Assembly (NCBI GenBank): GCA_910589055.1
Contig: CAJURN010000005.1
Span: 1-64,000, forward strand
Direction: 5' to 3'
Source of the DNA: an uncultured Muribaculaceae bacterium
Lineage (GTDB): Bacteria; Bacteroidota; Bacteroidia; Bacteroidales; Muribaculaceae
Length of the DNA: 64,000 nt
Of this stretch, positions 45,660-54,406 are shown in pieces (the stretch's first letter is position 1; each line of letters begins with the position of its first letter). A model generated the notes under the pieces. That model was not told where the DNA came from. It ran no database searches and worked only from the letters and a program-made list of their open reading frames with translations. The position numbers and the translations under genes were made by a program.

Positions 45660-45841
45660 GGATTAATCAAAAAAATTCCCGGTCGCAAATGGGCGTTCGC
45701 AGAACGCCGATTACCTCGTAACCCCGTACACCGCAGGCTTTCAGCCGTAGGTGTGCGGGGTACATTAATCCCTATCTCCGAATGGCGTCTGGAGGACGCC
45801 GGAATCATGGCAAAGGCATTTTATGACATTTCTGCAACACC
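45646..45841 (+). repeat. Three-hairpin element, copy B (full length, MITE-like)
   Basis: About 196 bp with inverted ends GGTGTTGCAAAA (45646-45657) and TTTCTGCAACACC (45829-45841). Inside are three hairpins: GGCGTT/AACGCC (45692-45708), GTAACCCCG to CGGGGTAC (45719-45763) and GGCGTC/GACGCC (45784-45800). It aligns end to end with the reverse complement of copy C. It fills most of the gap between uvrA and the convergent small exported-protein gene, a gap that otherwise holds only a GATTAA-rich simple stretch at 45505-45550. Confidence 0.8.
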
Positions 45842-45851
45842 GTCGGAATCA

Positions 45852-45903
45852 GAGAAAAAACATTTCCGGGCACGCCTACGCTATGGCTGTGGCGTGCCCG
45901 GAA
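45852..45903 (-). terminator. Terminator of the small exported-protein gene
   Basis: TTCCGGGCACGCC (45865-45877) and GGCGTGCCCGGAA (45891-45903) make a 13-bp perfect stem, followed on the minus strand by TGTTTTTTCTCT. It lies 48 nt past the stop at 45951. Confidence 0.8.
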
Positions 45904-45950
45904 ATTATAAATTAGTCTACGGACGTGCGTGTCCGGTCGAAAAAGGGGTG

Positions 45951-46520
45951 TTAGAGTTCGCTTTCGTCAACGCCGAAGCAGTTGATTACTACCGATTTCT
46001 CATCTTTGGCATTGGGGTTGGTGACAATGATACCATATTCACCACTCTCCACATTGGGCACACTGATAAGATAGGAGGATTCGCCGTATTTCTTTCCGGC
46101 AAATTTCAGGTAATCCTGATTATTCTCGCTCAGACCACCGAACATGTCATAAGACGACAATTCGCTCTTGCGATCTTTCTTGCCTTGCTTAAACTTGAAA
46201 ATCTTTACAATAGCCAAAGGATCGGAATTATTGTCGGTTGCCCTTACGATAAGTTTTACCGGTCCGGCAGCGGTTCGGGCCTGCGCCTGCGGAGTCTTGA
46301 TTTTAATCTCACTCTTGGCTTTGGAATAGCCCACCATCGCAAGACCGATATTCGCCTTGGTCTTCACCTGACAGAATTCCTTATCCAAAGGAAGGCCTTC
46401 ATTATCGACAACTAAAAGACATTCGCCGGTGAAATCAGGTTCGGCAACAGTAATCTCATTCTGAGCGTACGACAACAAGGCCATTGCCATAACGCTAAAT
46501 AGTACTATAATCTTTTTCAT
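45951..46520 (-). CDS. Exported protein of unknown function
   Basis: A 189-residue protein with a signal peptide (MKKIIVLFSVMAMALLSYA, cleaved before Q-N-E). The mature part is predicted mostly beta, with AKANIGLAMVGYSKAKSEIK-like strands and a basic loop (KFKQGKKDRKSE), and ends INCFGVDESEL. I do not recognise a named family. It has its own promoter (46548-46577), sharing a -33 region with the divergent small gene, and its own strong terminator. Confidence 0.8.
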   Translation of the reverse strand: MKKIIVLFSVMAMALLSYAQNEITVAEPDFTGECLLVVDNEGLPLDKEFCQVKTKANIGLAMVGYSKAKSEIKIKTPQAQARTAAGPVKLIVRATDNNSDPLAIVKIFKFKQGKKDRKSELSSYDMFGGLSENNQDYLKFAGKKYGESSYLISVPNVESGEYGIIVTNPNAKDEKSVVINCFGVDESEL

Positions 46521-46547
46521 AATCAGTGAGTTTTATAAAATTGTGCC

Positions 46548-46577
46548 CAAATATACGCACTTTTTCCGATTTTGCAA
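46548..46577 (-). promoter_or_regulatory. Promoter of the 189-residue exported protein gene
   Basis: Minus-strand TTG (46575-46577), 19-bp spacer, TATATTTG (46548-46555). Its -33 box overlaps that of the divergent promoter at 46571-46604 within TTTGCAAC. Confidence 0.65.
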
Positions 46578-46604
46578 CATTTTTGCGACTTTTTTCTAAC
46601 TTTG
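46571..46604 (+). promoter_or_regulatory. Promoter of the 63-residue membrane protein gene
   Basis: TTTG (46571-46574), 22-bp spacer, TAACTTTG (46597-46604), 31 bp before the ATG at 46636. It is face to face with the promoter of the divergent gene. Confidence 0.65.
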
Positions 46605-46635
46605 CATGGTCTCATAAACAAAAAAACAAAAGATT

Positions 46636-46827
46636 ATGCCTTGGTGGACATACCTTATTTTGGGTGCGCTTTCGGTCACAGTCTATGACCTGTCGAAGCA
46701 CTTTCTCAAAAGATACATGAAAAAAGGATTTTTCCTCAGCCTTATATGCTTTGTCTTGACTGTCGCCATATGCACAGCCGTATTTGCCACGATAGTCAAC
46801 ATCTTCCCCGAATTAAAAAACAACTGA
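46636..46827 (+). CDS. Small membrane protein
   Basis: A 63-residue protein with two hydrophobic helices (about 4-20 and 32-56), a short basic stretch KRYMKKG between them, and an end in ELKNN. No family recognised. A good promoter upstream and a near-standard start argue that it is real. Its last codons overlap the terminator arm of the convergent DUF4293 gene. Confidence 0.65.
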   Translation: MPWWTYLILGALSVTVYDLSKHFLKRYMKKGFFLSLICFVLTVAICTAVFATIVNIFPELKNN

Positions 46828-46857
46828 CGCGCACCCTCTGAGAAGGACACGCGTCAG
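46813..46857 (-). terminator. Terminator of the DUF4293 gene
   Basis: CTGACGCG (46824-46831) and CGCGTCAG (46850-46857) form the stem; the minus strand continues TTGTTTTTTAATTC. It lies 27 nt past the stop at 46884. Confidence 0.75.
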
Positions 46858-46883
46858 AAAATCGTATCAAAACTACACTAAAC

Positions 46884-47312
46884 TCACCGCAGGCGGTCGT
46901 AGCTGCGGAGGAGACGGAGGTCGCGACCCATGAAGCGGTAGGCGAAGAGGGCGAGGATAAGACATACCACCAGTAGGGTTACGCCGCCGAGCCATATTGC
47001 GCTCGCATCGGGCATGCCTACATAGAGGATGAATCCGCATGTCACGAGTGATGCCGCAAGAAGCACGATGGAGATTAGTGTGACCGTGCGCTGACGCTTG
47101 AGATTCTTGAAAAGGAAAATCGAGATAAAAAGAAGCACCGCGATAACGATGTTGAGCACCATAAACACAGGTGCATCTTTCAGAAAGATTTCAGACACGC
47201 CATTTTCCGCAGCCTCAGCGGCAGGGACAGTGGCGAAAGGTGTGAGACAGAACACACACATCAGCGCTACTGCAACAAGGAGCAGAAGGCTTTGCCAACG
47301 TTGGATTACCAT
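46884..47312 (-). CDS. DUF4293-family membrane protein
   Basis: A 142-residue inner-membrane protein with four hydrophobic helices (about 7-28, 48-68, 76-98 and 105-125) and the family's opening M-V-I-Q-R-W-Q-S-L-L-L-L. It matches DUF4293 of Bacteroidota, for which I know no function. It lies 31 bp after the TPR-protein gene and is probably in the same transcript. Confidence 0.8.
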   Translation of the reverse strand: MVIQRWQSLLLLVAVALMCVFCLTPFATVPAAEAAENGVSEIFLKDAPVFMVLNIVIAVLLFISIFLFKNLKRQRTVTLISIVLLAASLVTCGFILYVGMPDASAIWLGGVTLLVVCLILALFAYRFMGRDLRLLRSYDRLR

Positions 47313-47343
47313 GATTTTACTAATATTATAAGATTAGACATTT

Positions 47344-49578
47344 TCAAAGGAACGGAACTCCGAAATCATTTGGCCGCACGGAGTACGCCACAGCATCTAT
47401 AATCCGGGCGACGTCGCCGGTCTTCACTCCGGCATCGTGCAGGAATTTGCTGTCGGCATCCATGGCGACCTCGAATTTTCCGATGGCCTCGGCATCGGGC
47501 GATTCGCCGAGCGAAGTCTTATACGACATGATGGCATCGCGCGTACGGCCAAGCGCAAGCATCAGATGACCGTTGTTGAGATAGTCGTTGGAGTTTGGGC
47601 TTCCGGCAAGCAATTTCGCATAAGCCGCGGCCGCTTCATCATATTGTCCGTCAAGGAACAACGCCCATGCGAGCGGACGCAGCGAGCGACGGGAGCCGTC
47701 TTCAAGATAATTCATTCTCTGAAGGAATGACACGGCCATGGCATAGTCGCCAGCCTCAATCAAAGTCAGGGAAGCGGCATACAGGAGTTCGAGATTCTCG
47801 CCGTCGGCTTCAACAAGACACGTATATATTTCCGCAGCCTCATCCTGACGCCCTCCATGACGCAACACGCTCGCAAGGCGCCGTAAAGTCCAGGCATTGT
47901 CAGGAGCGAGGTCCATCGCATGGCGATACATGCGCTCGGCACTGTCCATATCGCCTGTTTTCTCATACGAGAATCCGGCCTTCTGGAGCACCGGCACGGA
48001 AGCATGCTCCCTGCCAATTGATGCGAGCGCGGAATAGAATTCTGCGGCATCGTCATACAGCCCTGTCTTGAACGAGAATTCCGCCAGCATCTCAAGGCTT
48101 GCGGCATCGTCGGTGAGAGCATCGAAAAACCTTATGCCACGGATGGAAAAGCCTTTCGCAAACGGGTCAAAGAACTCTCCTTTGCGACGGAAGAGCTTGA
48201 AGAAGCGGTAGATATTCTTGACGTAATTGTTTGCAATCTGACGTCGGGAATCATCATTATCGGATTTCGACACTTCGGCAATATGGTCGGATATTGCCTG
48301 GTACTGGCTTGAAATCCGGCTCATGGCCTGATTGCGCATCGCTCCGGGAGTCTCCGCCATGGCACAGAGCACGGCATATTTATCGCTGTCGCACAGGAAT
48401 GGAATACCGGCAAAGGTGTCGCACAGCAATGCGCCCTCGCCTTCTGACAAGGCCGCGAGCGAGCTGTGGACAGGCGTATACGGCAGAAACCAGTTGGCAA
48501 TGTCGTTGAAAAATCGGAAAGAACGCATGTTGGCAAAAGTGCTCATGAACACATCGGCACCCTCCATCTGCAACTCGTTCATTTCCTTTAGCTTGTCAAA
48601 CATTCCATCCTTGTGGATTATGTCGTCCCACTCGGGATTTTCGGCAAGCGCCTCAATATCGGCGGGCGATTCCGAAGGCACGTCCTTCAACTTTTCCATC
48701 ACCTGCGAGCTCATCCTCATCATTCCGGGCAGGATATCCTCCTTCATCTTGCGTGTGATTCTCTCGGTGTCGAGCGAACGCATAAGTTCCGTTACCACCG
48801 CCGAGAGGTCGCTTTTCCACCCCGGCAAGTCGGCAAGAGTGGCGAGAGCCTGCTCCGACTTATCGTCGAGGCGACGCTTGCGGAAGCGGAAGCAAGCCAC
48901 TGAAAGTCCGGTCAGGGCGGCAATCGAAAGGCGTTTGTCGGGCAACATATATGCCTTTGCAAGCAGCTCGACACGCGCCGGGTCGTAGAAATTGAGTAGT
49001 CCGAGCCACAGAGCACTTATCCAGTTTTCACGGTCGTGCAGCGGAATCTGAGGATCGGAAATGAGATTTTCGAGCGCCTCGGAGTCGTCCTCGGTAAGCG
49101 GAAATTCCGTCCACACGGCATTGAAGATGTCGCGCGACAAACGTTCAATCCCTTCCCTGCGGCCTGAATCGAGCAACGCACCCGAATCAAGACCCAGGGA
49201 TGAAAGCTCCGTAAGGTAATCCACGGCAAGCGAGGCAAGGGTCTCGTCGGGACGCAGGCGGCGGAAACGAAGCACCGAGTAATACAACCCGGAGTTGTCA
49301 TCGGCCACAGCGTCGCGGTAGATCATATCAGCCAACATGCGTCCACGGAAAAGTATGTCACGGCTTTCGGCATCCATGCCTGGGTCGGCATGTCCCTGAG
49401 CCATGAAGCGGAGCATGAAGAAATATCTCTGCTCAAGCGATGCGATTTCCGGGAGCCGCGAGGTCTGCGAGGTAAAGGAGGCAAACGTGCGCAGTTCGGC
49501 AAATGCATCGGCGCCCTTGCCGGAATTGAGCAAGGAGCTTATCTTACCGAGAGATTTTAAAGATGCGTCAGAATTCAT
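47344..49578 (-). CDS. Large tetratricopeptide-repeat protein
   Basis: A 744-residue protein, alpha-helical throughout and without a signal peptide. Clear TPR units begin at about residue 510: FYSALASIGREHASVPVLQ, AERMYRHAMDLAPDNAWT, AAEIYTCLVEADGENLEL and AAAAYAKLLAGSPNSNDY. The first 500 residues look like diverged helical repeats. Probably a cytosolic scaffold; no partner is indicated. It lies 62 bp after the PH-like membrane protein gene and before the DUF4293 gene, all on one strand. Confidence 0.85.
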   Translation of the reverse strand: MNSDASLKSLGKISSLLNSGKGADAFAELRTFASFTSQTSRLPEIASLEQRYFFMLRFMAQGHADPGMDAESRDILFRGRMLADMIYRDAVADDNSGLYYSVLRFRRLRPDETLASLAVDYLTELSSLGLDSGALLDSGRREGIERLSRDIFNAVWTEFPLTEDDSEALENLISDPQIPLHDRENWISALWLGLLNFYDPARVELLAKAYMLPDKRLSIAALTGLSVACFRFRKRRLDDKSEQALATLADLPGWKSDLSAVVTELMRSLDTERITRKMKEDILPGMMRMSSQVMEKLKDVPSESPADIEALAENPEWDDIIHKDGMFDKLKEMNELQMEGADVFMSTFANMRSFRFFNDIANWFLPYTPVHSSLAALSEGEGALLCDTFAGIPFLCDSDKYAVLCAMAETPGAMRNQAMSRISSQYQAISDHIAEVSKSDNDDSRRQIANNYVKNIYRFFKLFRRKGEFFDPFAKGFSIRGIRFFDALTDDAASLEMLAEFSFKTGLYDDAAEFYSALASIGREHASVPVLQKAGFSYEKTGDMDSAERMYRHAMDLAPDNAWTLRRLASVLRHGGRQDEAAEIYTCLVEADGENLELLYAASLTLIEAGDYAMAVSFLQRMNYLEDGSRRSLRPLAWALFLDGQYDEAAAAYAKLLAGSPNSNDYLNNGHLMLALGRTRDAIMSYKTSLGESPDAEAIGKFEVAMDADSKFLHDAGVKTGDVARIIDAVAYSVRPNDFGVPFL

Positions 49579-49640
49579 ATTCTTGTTGGAATAGGGATTT
49601 TCTTGTTAGAAAAGGGATTCAATAAGAGCCTTGGCAAATA

Positions 49641-50162
49641 TTATGCCAATTCGTCATCCATCCCCGGCATCGCCGACCTGACATAGTCCCGGACTTCGGT
49701 CGGCAGGATTCCGGCCGGAATCAAATCGACTTCGCCTCGCCCGGGGCCGTAGCGCATCAGAATGTAGCCACCACGGGTCTCAAAGGCCGTAAGTTCGGAG
49801 AAAGGGATGCGTAACTCTTCAACGCAGGCGGCGTCCTGATTGTTTTCCTCCCGGGGGATATACTTGAACACCAGTCCGCCGCCGTCAACCACCACTCTTC
49901 TCGGGCGCGAGCGCCGGATTACGTCGGGCGACGCAACCGCCGACAGCCATCCGAATGTCAGCAGCATAGGCCATACGATAAACGTAACGATAAGCCCGAC
50001 GTAGATGAATCGCGCGTCACGCAACGAAGCATACACCAACAGGGCATATACAGCGGCGAAGACCCAAAGCCATCTCAGCAGACAGCTCCGGGCCTTCAGC
50101 CTTACGAATCCGGAAGGCTCTGTGCGGAATATTTCGCTCTCGAAACTCAGAGGGTGTTTCAT
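49641..50162 (-). CDS. Two-helix membrane protein with a PH-like (YcxB-type) domain
   Basis: A 173-residue protein. Two hydrophobic helices (about 28-48 and 52-75) are followed by a beta-rich domain with RRVVVDGGGLVFKY, IPFSELTAFETRGGYILMRY and a closing V-R-D-Y-V, the pattern of YcxB-like or bacterial PH-like domains. No function is known. It is first of three same-strand genes ending with DUF4293. Confidence 0.7.
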   Translation of the reverse strand: MKHPLSFESEIFRTEPSGFVRLKARSCLLRWLWVFAAVYALLVYASLRDARFIYVGLIVTFIVWPMLLTFGWLSAVASPDVIRRSRPRRVVVDGGGLVFKYIPREENNQDAACVEELRIPFSELTAFETRGGYILMRYGPGRGEVDLIPAGILPTEVRDYVRSAMPGMDDELA

Positions 50163-50484
50163 AATATGTGTTAATCCGTGGGTTCCGGATTACGGAGCAG
50201 ATTTTGAGCTGAATTGAAAGAGTGTACTGGATGTACACGAGTGAAATGAAGCACAAAAGATGCCCGGAAGACGGAATGGCGATACTAACTTTATTATTAT
50301 CATCCTCTTCCGGTAATGTAGAACGTTTAAATATGATATTATAATTACCGTAGTTCCGGTTTCTCTTTGGTGCTTTTCCTATAACTCTTTGGTCGAGTGG
50401 CTACTGCCACACTCCCGCATCGTTATGAAAAAATCCCTCAAAGATAAACCGCCCACGAATTAACGGATATTATGAAACTCCCTC
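50163..50484. other. Intergenic region before the PH-like gene and after the M3 peptidase gene
   Basis: No gene of more than about 30 codons is credible here. It holds a short hairpin GTGTAC/GTACAC (50222-50238) and the left arm of the 50-bp inverted repeat at 50385-50436. No clear promoter was found for the leftward PH-like gene. Confidence 0.6.
50385..50436 (+). repeat. Left arm of a 50-bp inverted repeat flanking the M3 peptidase gene
   Basis: It matches the reverse complement of 52886-52936 along its length with about nine differences. The conserved centre GAGTGGCTACTGCCACAC itself folds as GTGGC-TACT-GCCAC, and both arms end in AAAAAATCC. The arms enclose about 2.4 kb holding the peptidase gene. 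Confidence 0.75.
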
Positions 50485-52611
50485 TCAATCCTTGATGTCA
50501 AGTTTTTTGGCGGGTGCCTCCTTGATGCCGTCGCGGATAAGCAGGGCATCAATTCCGGGATCCTGACCGCGGAAACGGCGGTATAACTCAGCCGGGTCTT
50601 CCGTACCGCCCTTCATGAGGACATTGCGGCGGAAACTGTCGGCAGTCTCCTTGTCGAAGATTCCGTTTTCCTTGAAGAAAGCGAAAGCATCGGCATCAAG
50701 CACTTCAGCCCACTTGTAGCTGTAATAACCTGCGGCATAACCTCCGGAGAAGATATGGCTGAACTGGGGCGAAACCATTGCGCCTTCAACATCGGGGAAG
50801 ATACGCACCGACTCAACCGCCGCGCGCTCGAAAGCCACGGGGTCGCTCACGGGCGCTTTGGCTGTATGCCAGGCCATGTCGAGATAGCCGAACATCAACT
50901 GACGCAGGCAGGCGTATGCCGCGCCATACTGTGAAGATGCCACAAGGCGGTCGACGAGTTCCTGAGGGATGGGGCGCGCTGTCTGATAGTGTGTGGCGAA
51001 ACCGTCGAGGAATTCCTTTTCGGTAAGATAATTCTCGTTGAACTGCGAGGGAAGCTCCACAAAATCGCGGTAAACGGATGTACCCGAAAGCGAAGCGTAT
51101 TTTGTCTTGGTGAGAAGTCCGTGCAGTGCGTGGCCGAATTCGTGGAGGAAAGTCTCGACCTCATAGGGAGTGAGCAGCGAGGGCTTGTCGGCGGTAGGTT
51201 TGGTAAAGTTCATCACAATGCTCACATGAGGCCGCGAATCCTCTCCGCTCTCGGTGATGCACTGGTCCTTGAATCCCGTCATCCATGCTCCCGGGCGCTT
51301 GGAAGCTCTCGGGAAGAAGTCGGTGTAAATCAATCCCACATAATTGCCGTCGGCATCCTTGACCTCAAAAGCCTTGACATCGGGATGATACACATCAACA
51401 TCAGTTGCGGGAGCGAACTGCAGGCCGTAAAGTTTCGTGGCAAGTCCGAAAACGCCCTTGATTACATTGTCGAGCTCGAAGTAGGGGCGAAGCTCTTCCT
51501 CGTCGAAAGAATACTTTGCCGCCTTGAGCTTATTGGAATAGTAGGAATAATCCCAGGGATTTACCGTAACGGGGCGGCCTTCGGTCTCGGATGCGAATTT
51601 GGTGAGTTCATCCATCTCCTTTTTCAGCGCCGGAGTGTAGGCGTCGCGCAGACGGTCGAGCAGGTCGTAAACCACAGCCGTATTTCCGGCCATAGTGTGC
51701 TTGAGGGAGTGGCTTGCGTAGTCAGGGCTTCCGAGCAGTGCGGCCACCTGACGGCGCAGCTCAGCTATGCGGGCGAGAATCTCGACGTTGGAATATTCGT
51801 CCTTGGTGTTGCGACCGCTGTAAAGACGGTACATCTTCTCGCGCAGGTCGGGACGCGACGAGTATTTCATAAACGCCGAATACACCGGCTGGTCAAGCGT
51901 AAAGAGGTATTCTCCCGCTCTACCCTTCGCTGCGGCGGCCTCAGCTGCGGCCTGTACCGAACTTTCGGGCAGTCCGGAAAGATCCTCCGACGTGAGCCAT
52001 ATTTCGTAGGTGTTGAGTTCCTTGAGCACATTCTGTCCAAATTTGGTAGTGAGTTCGGAAAGCTCCGATTGGAGACGGCGGTAAGTCTCGCGATCCTCGC
52101 CCTGAAGAGTGGCTCCGGATTCGGCAAACGAATCGTATGTGCGCTGCAGAAGCATGCGGTCCTCGGCGTCGAGGTTGAACTTCTCGCGGTTGTCATACAC
52201 CTGTTTCACCCTGTTCCACAACTCGGTATTGAGCACGAGCGAAGTCTGATAGTCGCTCAACTTCTGCGATGCGCGCATAGAAATTTCCATCATCTCTTCA
52301 TCGCTGTCAGCCGACAACAGAGGGAAGAAGATATTGAGCACGCGGTTGAGGTCGGCGCCCGAACGTTCGAGAGCCACGATAGTATTTTCAAAATCAGGCA
52401 TCGAGCGCTGTTTGGTTATAGCGTCGATTTCCTGACGGGCCAGTTCTATACCCCTGTCGATTGCAGGTTCCCAATGGCTGTTTTCAATCTTTGAGAAAGG
52501 CACAGAACCATGAAGTGTGGTAAAGTCGGAATATAAGGGATTCTGAGCTTGAGTCATAATAGCTGATACTGATAATATGCCTGCTGCGGCAATGTTCTTT
52601 ATTTTCATCAT
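50485..52611 (-). CDS. M3-family metallopeptidase (peptidyl-dipeptidase Dcp-like), exported
   Basis: A 708-residue thimet-oligopeptidase-type zinc peptidase with an N-terminal signal peptide (MMKIKNIAAAGILSVSAIMT, cleaved near Q-A-Q). The active site is LHEFGHALHG with H490, E491 and H494, and a distal glutamate in FVELPSQFNENYL. Upstream, SIVMNFTKP and GAWMTGFKDQ are typical of Dcp. Likely trims oligopeptides in the periplasm to feed amino acid uptake. It has its own promoter and lies between the two arms of a 50-bp inverted repeat. Confidence 0.94.
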   Translation of the reverse strand: MMKIKNIAAAGILSVSAIMTQAQNPLYSDFTTLHGSVPFSKIENSHWEPAIDRGIELARQEIDAITKQRSMPDFENTIVALERSGADLNRVLNIFFPLLSADSDEEMMEISMRASQKLSDYQTSLVLNTELWNRVKQVYDNREKFNLDAEDRMLLQRTYDSFAESGATLQGEDRETYRRLQSELSELTTKFGQNVLKELNTYEIWLTSEDLSGLPESSVQAAAEAAAAKGRAGEYLFTLDQPVYSAFMKYSSRPDLREKMYRLYSGRNTKDEYSNVEILARIAELRRQVAALLGSPDYASHSLKHTMAGNTAVVYDLLDRLRDAYTPALKKEMDELTKFASETEGRPVTVNPWDYSYYSNKLKAAKYSFDEEELRPYFELDNVIKGVFGLATKLYGLQFAPATDVDVYHPDVKAFEVKDADGNYVGLIYTDFFPRASKRPGAWMTGFKDQCITESGEDSRPHVSIVMNFTKPTADKPSLLTPYEVETFLHEFGHALHGLLTKTKYASLSGTSVYRDFVELPSQFNENYLTEKEFLDGFATHYQTARPIPQELVDRLVASSQYGAAYACLRQLMFGYLDMAWHTAKAPVSDPVAFERAAVESVRIFPDVEGAMVSPQFSHIFSGGYAAGYYSYKWAEVLDADAFAFFKENGIFDKETADSFRRNVLMKGGTEDPAELYRRFRGQDPGIDALLIRDGIKEAPAKKLDIKD

Positions 52612-52675
52612 TTAGTAATAAATTTTCGATATTCGAATTGAAAGGCCAAAGCCTTTTTCAACGCCCAATAATCTA

Positions 52676-52706
52676 CAAAGATAGCACAAAACAACATTCC
52701 GCACAA
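52676..52706 (-). promoter_or_regulatory. Promoter of the M3 peptidase gene
   Basis: Minus-strand TTG (52704-52706), 20-bp spacer, TATCTTTG (52676-52683). In the leader, AAAGGC-CAAA-GCCTTT (52641-52656) forms a hairpin about 30 nt before the ATG. Confidence 0.65.
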
Positions 52707-52885
52707 GTTTTTATCCAATTCGCTCACAACAAGGAAAGATACACGCGAGCAAGAGGTTTAATAAAAGTTAAAAACAATCATATTTTTCTTTTCTTCCAAA
52801 AAAACATTGCAAAATCACGTAATTATTACTAATTTAGAAACGGTTTAAATTTATGTGATATAGATTTTGATAGATATTGTCAGAT

Positions 52886-52936
52886 GGATTTTTTCTTGCG
52901 ATGAGGGCGTGTGGCAGTAGCCACTCAACCGAAGAG
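52886..52936 (-). repeat. Right arm of the 50-bp inverted repeat
   Basis: Inverse partner of 50385-50436. It lies about 180 bp upstream of the M3 promoter and 210 bp upstream of the first lipoprotein gene, so it could sit in the leader of either transcript. Confidence 0.75.
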
Positions 52937-53145
52937 CATGAAAAAAAGACGCTGACAAGAGCATCAAAAGCATAGAAAGATAAATTTTAAACAGTTTCTT
53001 AGTAGCAATATAAAATTTTGTCGCTTAAAACCAACACATTATTAACCTTAAAGCCTTACGACCATGAAAAGAAAAACCAATCCACCATAATGTTTGTAGT
53101 GAATCAACCTAATTTCCAATTATTCTAATAAAAACGGCTACGCTT
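52937..53145. other. A+T-rich junction before the lipoprotein block
   Basis: No intact gene. The right part (53078-53145) is the eroded 3' end of a copy of the 625-residue protein gene and the leader shared with the last lipoprotein gene. A weak AAATTTTG (-7-like) occurs at 53013-53020. Confidence 0.5.
53078..53128 (+). pseudogene. Relic: 3' end of the 625-residue lipoprotein gene
   Basis: The sequence reads N-P-P, a one-base deletion, then MFVVNQPNFQLF and a stop, the last residues of the protein encoded at 54407-56284. Nothing upstream of 53078 matches that gene, so the rest has been deleted. The stretch 53078-53165 is identical to 58681-58768. Confidence 0.75.
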
Positions 53146-53165
53146 ATGAGAAAATTAATTGCATT
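53078..53165 (+). repeat. 88-bp exact direct repeat, left copy
   Basis: Identical to 58681-58768. It covers the relic gene end, the spacer and the first codons of the lipoprotein gene that follows each copy. Confidence 0.85.
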
Positions 53166-53979
53166 TATAACCTCAAGCATCCTGTTGTTGGCATTGGCTT
53201 GTTCTGATGAACCTTCTCAGGTAAAATACAACGAGAATGATTTATCAGTACTGAGAGAAATTTATGCCGACATGGGTGTTAAATGGCCTGAATATCCTTG
53301 TGATTTCGATAATCCTCAAATGATGTGTGATGTAGTTTGGGAAAATATCGGAGGTGAATACCGGGTAGTTGAATTCAAATCACTAAGTCATTGGCCGTTC
53401 TATCGAGTAAAGACCAAACCTCATGAATTGACGTCCAGAATAGGTGAATTGACACAACTTAGATTTCTTCGTTATGGCGTAGATTCCTTAAAAGGAATTA
53501 TCCCTTCCGAAATATTCAATTGTCCACTTGAAACATTGAAGTTGGCAGCAAATAGCGAAGTATCCTGCAGTCTATTTCCCGGTATTTTTAAAGTTGCAAA
53601 TACGCTTCGGACAATTGATATCAGAGGGGTAAATCTCGGCATTGACGGTAAGGAACTCGAACAAATCTTCGATTTACCTAAATTAGATTATATCCTTTTT
53701 GATGCCACCCGTCTAACAGGACATATTTCTGCGAGATATGGCGAACAAAATTATAGCACATTTCAGCTTTGCTATAACAACTTTACATCGTGTGATCCGA
53801 AAATATTCCTTACCGACGGAGAAATATTTCCAAATTTGATGTGGAATAATATTTACTGCGAAGTTCCCTATATATGCCAAACTAAAAGATGGAAGGAAAA
53901 TCAGAATCGTATTGACCTCTATGATTTGAGCTATAACAGAGACCGAGGTGTTGGCTTTAGAGAAATGCCAAAGCAATAA
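53146..53979 (+). CDS. LRR surface lipoprotein, paralogue 1
   Basis: A 277-residue lipoprotein. The lipobox L-A-L-A-C puts the lipidated Cys at about residue 19, followed by S-D-E-P, like the acidic surface-export signals described for Bacteroidota lipoproteins. A conserved N-terminal block (VKYNENDLSVLREIYADMG, then VWENIGGEYRVVEF) precedes degenerate leucine-rich repeats of the L-x-G-x-I-P-x-x-I-x-N-C-P-L-x-x-L type, ending CEVPY and a short helical tail. It is one of four paralogues in this block (with 56301, 57780 and 58749). The ligand is unknown. A terminator follows at 54014. Confidence 0.8.
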   Translation: MRKLIAFITSSILLLALACSDEPSQVKYNENDLSVLREIYADMGVKWPEYPCDFDNPQMMCDVVWENIGGEYRVVEFKSLSHWPFYRVKTKPHELTSRIGELTQLRFLRYGVDSLKGIIPSEIFNCPLETLKLAANSEVSCSLFPGIFKVANTLRTIDIRGVNLGIDGKELEQIFDLPKLDYILFDATRLTGHISARYGEQNYSTFQLCYNNFTSCDPKIFLTDGEIFPNLMWNNIYCEVPYICQTKRWKENQNRIDLYDLSYNRDRGVGFREMPKQ

Positions 53980-54013
53980 AAATATTATCCATTCCTAAAA
54001 AATATGATTGAAG

Positions 54014-54049
54014 AAATCGTCAAGTCCGGATGAGGGCTTGGCGATTTTT
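54014..54049 (+). terminator. Terminator of LRR lipoprotein 1
   Basis: AAATCGTCAAGTCC (54014-54027) pairs with GGGCTTGGCGATTT (54034-54047), with G-U pairs, and runs into TTTTT. A related stem at 58640-58669 has lost its T-run, and an inverted fragment lies at 59613-59634. Confidence 0.8.
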
Positions 54050-54331
54050 AATGACAGAAGGGCATAAAACCTTCTTTCGCCACCGGAACGCCTTAATCTT
54101 CCGAGTATATTACTGAACTGAGATTGTAATACGAATTGTAAATGTGTATTTCGGTCTCTATGTGTTCTTTTCCAAATCGCATGTAAGTGCGACATCATTA
54201 CAGACTGACACACGAACGCATAATAAATTTCATTTTATAGACCGGTAAAAGCGTGGAGCATCTAATAGTTAAATTTTGCTAACACCTTAATTTTCCCGCT
54301 TACCAAGCATATTTTTCTCAAAAACACTTAT

Positions 54332-54339
54332 TAACTTTG
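54332..54339 (+). promoter_or_regulatory. -7 element of the 625-residue protein gene
   Basis: TAACTTTG, 67 bp before the ATG; the -33 position holds TTTTC and no clear TTTG. Confidence 0.5.
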
Positions 54340-54406
54340 AATATTGCTAAAAAAACTATCAAACCAACATTAATTATACATTACTCAACCCTTAAATTTC
54401 TATCAA

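Larger units (their letters stand above)
53980..54406. other. Intergenic region between the first LRR lipoprotein and the 625-residue protein gene
   Basis: Apart from the terminator (54014-54049) and the -7 element (54332-54339), I see no gene or repeat. The last 65 nt before the ATG at 54407 form an A+T-rich leader. Confidence 0.5.
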
